From contig CM054159.1 in assembly GCA_028751875.1 (NCBI GenBank), positions 18,043,054-18,107,053 on the forward strand: 64,000 nucleotides of DNA. The letters run 5' to 3'. Each line of letters opens with the position of its first letter. Within the stretch, counting starts at the first letter, position 1. Below the pieces are notes generated by a model, which was given only the letters and a program-made list of their open reading frames with translations, did not search any database and was not told where the DNA came from. The position numbers and the translations under genes were made by a program. This stretch comes from Rapana venosa. Lineage: Eukaryota; Mollusca; Gastropoda; Neogastropoda; Muricidae. Shown here one piece after another: positions 62,447 through 64,000 of the stretch.

Positions 62447-62506
62447 GCGTGCGTAGTGCGCGCGCATGGATTTGAAATCTGTTGCTCATTATGTTTAAGG
62501 AGAGTT
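60753..62506 (+). mobile_element. L2/CR1-like LINE copy F2 (best preserved)
   Basis: Contains the longest RT frame in the window, one frameshift near 61795, the complete C-terminal domain to a stop at about 62284, the 3'UTR with a GT microsatellite (62358-62452), and the aaggagagtt target at 62497-62506. An RTE inserted there. The rest of the tail resumes at 63932 and runs past the end of the window. No EN is present, so it is 5'-truncated. Confidence 0.9.
61862..62284 (+). pseudogene. L2-like ORF2 C-terminal domain
   Basis: A 140-codon frame continuing the RT frame after a frameshift. [41 protein letters not shown] (thumb end), CFKCLHKSAPSYLCNCLHLYTPSRSLRSAADTL, then GRRSFSVSGPSTWNDLPLSLRQ and SFKSSLKTHLFPT before TGA. 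The same blocks occur in copies A, B, C, E, G, H, I, J and K and define the family. Its biochemical role is not established. Confidence 0.85.
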
Positions 62507-63931
62507 CATCATCATCATCATCAGACCCGTGACCTTGGCGGTCGTGGGGGAGACATGAAAGACGATGCTGTGGTAAGCCTCCTCCATCCATCTCGGTCCT
62601 CGGCTCTGCGCAGTAGTGCCGAGTCATTCATCCTGGTCCATTCTCTGATGTTGTCCATCCATGACTTGTTCTGTCTTCCCCTCCTTCTGCCACCTTCGAG
62701 TGTTCCCTGCAGTACTGTTTTGGGCAGAGTGTTGTGGCGGGTGACGTGGCCGAACCATGTCAGCTTTTTCTTCTTGACGATGGTGAGAAGGGGTTCCTGT
62801 GGACCTGCCAGCCGTGTTATTTGACTCTTGACAAATTCATTGGTCTTTCGTTCTCTCCAGGATATGCCCAGTAGTTTTCTATGGCATTTTGTTTCGAATG
62901 ACTGGACTCGCTTTGCTGTTTCCCAGTCAATGTCCAGGTTTCACTTCCGTACAGCAGGATCGACTGAATTAGGGCTTTGTAGAGCTTTAGTTTGATAGGG
63001 AAACTGATCTCTTTACTTTTCCATATGGTGGTGAGTTTTGTCATGGAAGATGTTGCCATGGCTTTTCTGACTTTGATTTCTGTCGTCGATCGCCCGTCCT
63101 TTGTGAGTGTAGCGCCGAGGTATTTAAAAGCGTCTACCTCCTCCAGTTGTTGGCCGTTCATGTAAATTTTAGCGGTGGCATTGCTCGTGCTGTTCACAAG
63201 TACTTTACTTTTCTCCGAGCTCACCTCCATCCCATATGCTCCAGCTCTGTTCTCAAGTCTGGTCGTAAGATCTTGCAGCTCTGTGTTACTTCCGCCCATG
63301 AGGTCAATGTCATCGGCAAACCGTAAGTTGTTGAGGGGTCTGCCGCCAATGGATATGGTAGAGTGGAATTCATGGAGGGTCTCTCTCATAATGTTTTCCA
63401 AGAACAGATTGAACAGGACTGGAGATAACAGGCATCCTTGTCGGACCCCAACTGTGGTTTTGAAGTAGTCTCCAACCTGATTGTTCAGAAGGACTGCACT
63501 GCTTGCGGTGTTGTATAGTGCTTGAATGGTTTGCACTAGTCCTTCTTCAATGCCAAACATTCTGAGGACCTGCCACAGGCCTTCGTGCCATACTCTGTCA
63601 AAGCCTTCTTTAAGTCGATGAGTTGTGGAACAGGTCTCTCTGATGTTGAAGATGTTTTTCCATCATGATGTGGCAGTTAAAAATCTGTTCGATTGTGCTC
63701 CTGCCTGCCCTGAACCCAGCTTGTTCCTCTGCGAGGTGTTTCTTCTGCCTCCTTCTTGAGTCGATTCAAAATAACTTTGAGCATGATCTTGCTGGCGTGG
63801 CTGATGAGGCTGATTGTTCTATAGTTTTGGCATTGGCGTAAATTCCCCTTCTTGGGCAGGGGTATGATGAGTGATTGTGTCCATTCTGTTGGCCACTGTT
63901 TTGTCTCCCAAATCTTCTGACAGATAGCTGC
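62507..63931 (-). mobile_element. RTE-like LINE, family a, copy 2 (with TSD)
   Basis: Inserted in the 3'UTR of L2-like copy F2. The 3' terminal (TGA)n, read on the plus strand as catcatcat, abuts 62506. The 5' truncation is at 63931. Flanks: aaggagagtt at 62497-62506 and 63932-63941. In order: fingers (63930-63680: QWPTEWTQSLIIPLPKKGNLRQCQNYRTISLISHASKI), a frameshift region with EEQAG, IDFKKAFD-like and WHEGLW (63720-63560), then a long frame with motifs B and C, and a final C-terminal part (62810-62540) in other frames. Confidence 0.9.
62817..63560 (-). pseudogene. RTE-a RT palm and thumb (FADD intact)
   Basis: A 247-codon frame: MFGIEEGLVQTIQALYNTASSAVLL, VGDYFKTTVGVRQGCLLSPVLFNLFLENI (motif B), STISIGGRPLNNLRFADDIDLMGGS with FADD at 63309-63320, GAYGMEVSSEKSKVLVNSTS, MNGQQLEEVDAFKYLGATL, SFPIKLKLYKALIQSILLYGSETWTL. 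After TGKQQSES the frame differs from copy 1 (TAKPIQSFETKCHRKLLGIS there), marking a frameshift near 62925. Motif A is in another frame. Confidence 0.85.
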
Positions 63932-64000
63932 AAGGAGAGTTGCAGGCCAGTAAATGATTGAGTGCAAGCGCTTCAATTTGTTTTTGTTTTTTACAAGATT
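63932..64000 (+). mobile_element. L2-like copy F2, 3' tail continued
   Basis: Right half of the L2-like copy after the RTE insertion: second aaggagagtt (63932-63941), then 'gcaggccagtaaatgattg', 'agtgcaagcgcttcaatttg' and 'ttttttacaagatt'. By comparison with copy G the 'cagcgctatataaattcc' and (ATT)n end should lie just beyond the window. Confidence 0.85.

Overview
This window looks like intergenic or intronic DNA of an invertebrate animal, most likely a mollusc (possibly a gastropod). That is inferred from the retroelement and SINE types remembered from such genomes, not proven. I find no intact host gene, rRNA, tRNA gene, CRISPR array or prokaryotic signal. Nearly everything recognisable is decayed non-LTR retrotransposon (LINE), LINE-dependent SINE, or microsatellite. 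A 500-base N run (1001-1500) marks a scaffold gap.

At least seven LINE lineages are present. (1) An L2/CR1-like family in more than ten copies (7255-8165, 10255-12030, 12527-14850, 21932-24060, 27617-28780, 32676-33405, 37688-38145, 38765-39225, 45965-46679, 48943-50222, 60045-64000). Its 3' end is a GT/CA tract followed by a 'gcgctatataaattccat'-(TTA)n tail. (2) RTE-like elements with at least three RT lineages (1830-4240 and 62507-63931; 17873-20431; 33500-34705; 40221-42173). (3) A family ending in (TTGAC)n (4245-7054, 42422-44084, tail only at 35111-35130). (4) An RNase H-bearing family (36430-37687, 54640-58440). (5) A CR1/Jockey-group element (25205-29268). (6) An L1/Tx1-like element (46690-48942). 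(7) An element with an L1-type ORF1 and a 2A-like NPGP motif (about 14855-17860). An unclassified RT with a Cys/His-rich C-terminus lies at 30021-32190, and a weak Penelope-like fragment at 12039-12300.

The layout is a nest of insertions, several of which can be dated relative to each other from target-site duplications (TSDs) readable by eye. An RTE inserted into the 3'UTR of an L2-like copy (TSD aaggagagtt; the unoccupied paralogous site is at 38031-38054). Another RTE has the TSD aggctttctct. A SINE cuts the ORF1 with the 2A-like motif (TSD atcag), a 420-base non-autonomous element sits in an L2-like copy (TSD atgttctgtgt), and a roughly 32-base minisatellite (39871-44125) is split by two different LINEs.

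The three SINE types are modular. One shares its tail with the L2-like LINE, one shares the central domain of the first but has a different tail, and one shares a 3' end with an RTE. Together the window is a record of LINEs and the SINEs that appear to use their machinery. The longest continuous RT frame is at 60686-61798. All other RT frames carry frameshifts, stops, deletions or changed catalytic residues, so no copy looks autonomous. Parts of 8.6-9.5, 22.8-25.1, 28.0-29.1 and 39.3-42.1 kb are full of homopolymers and indels and may be poorly polished consensus.
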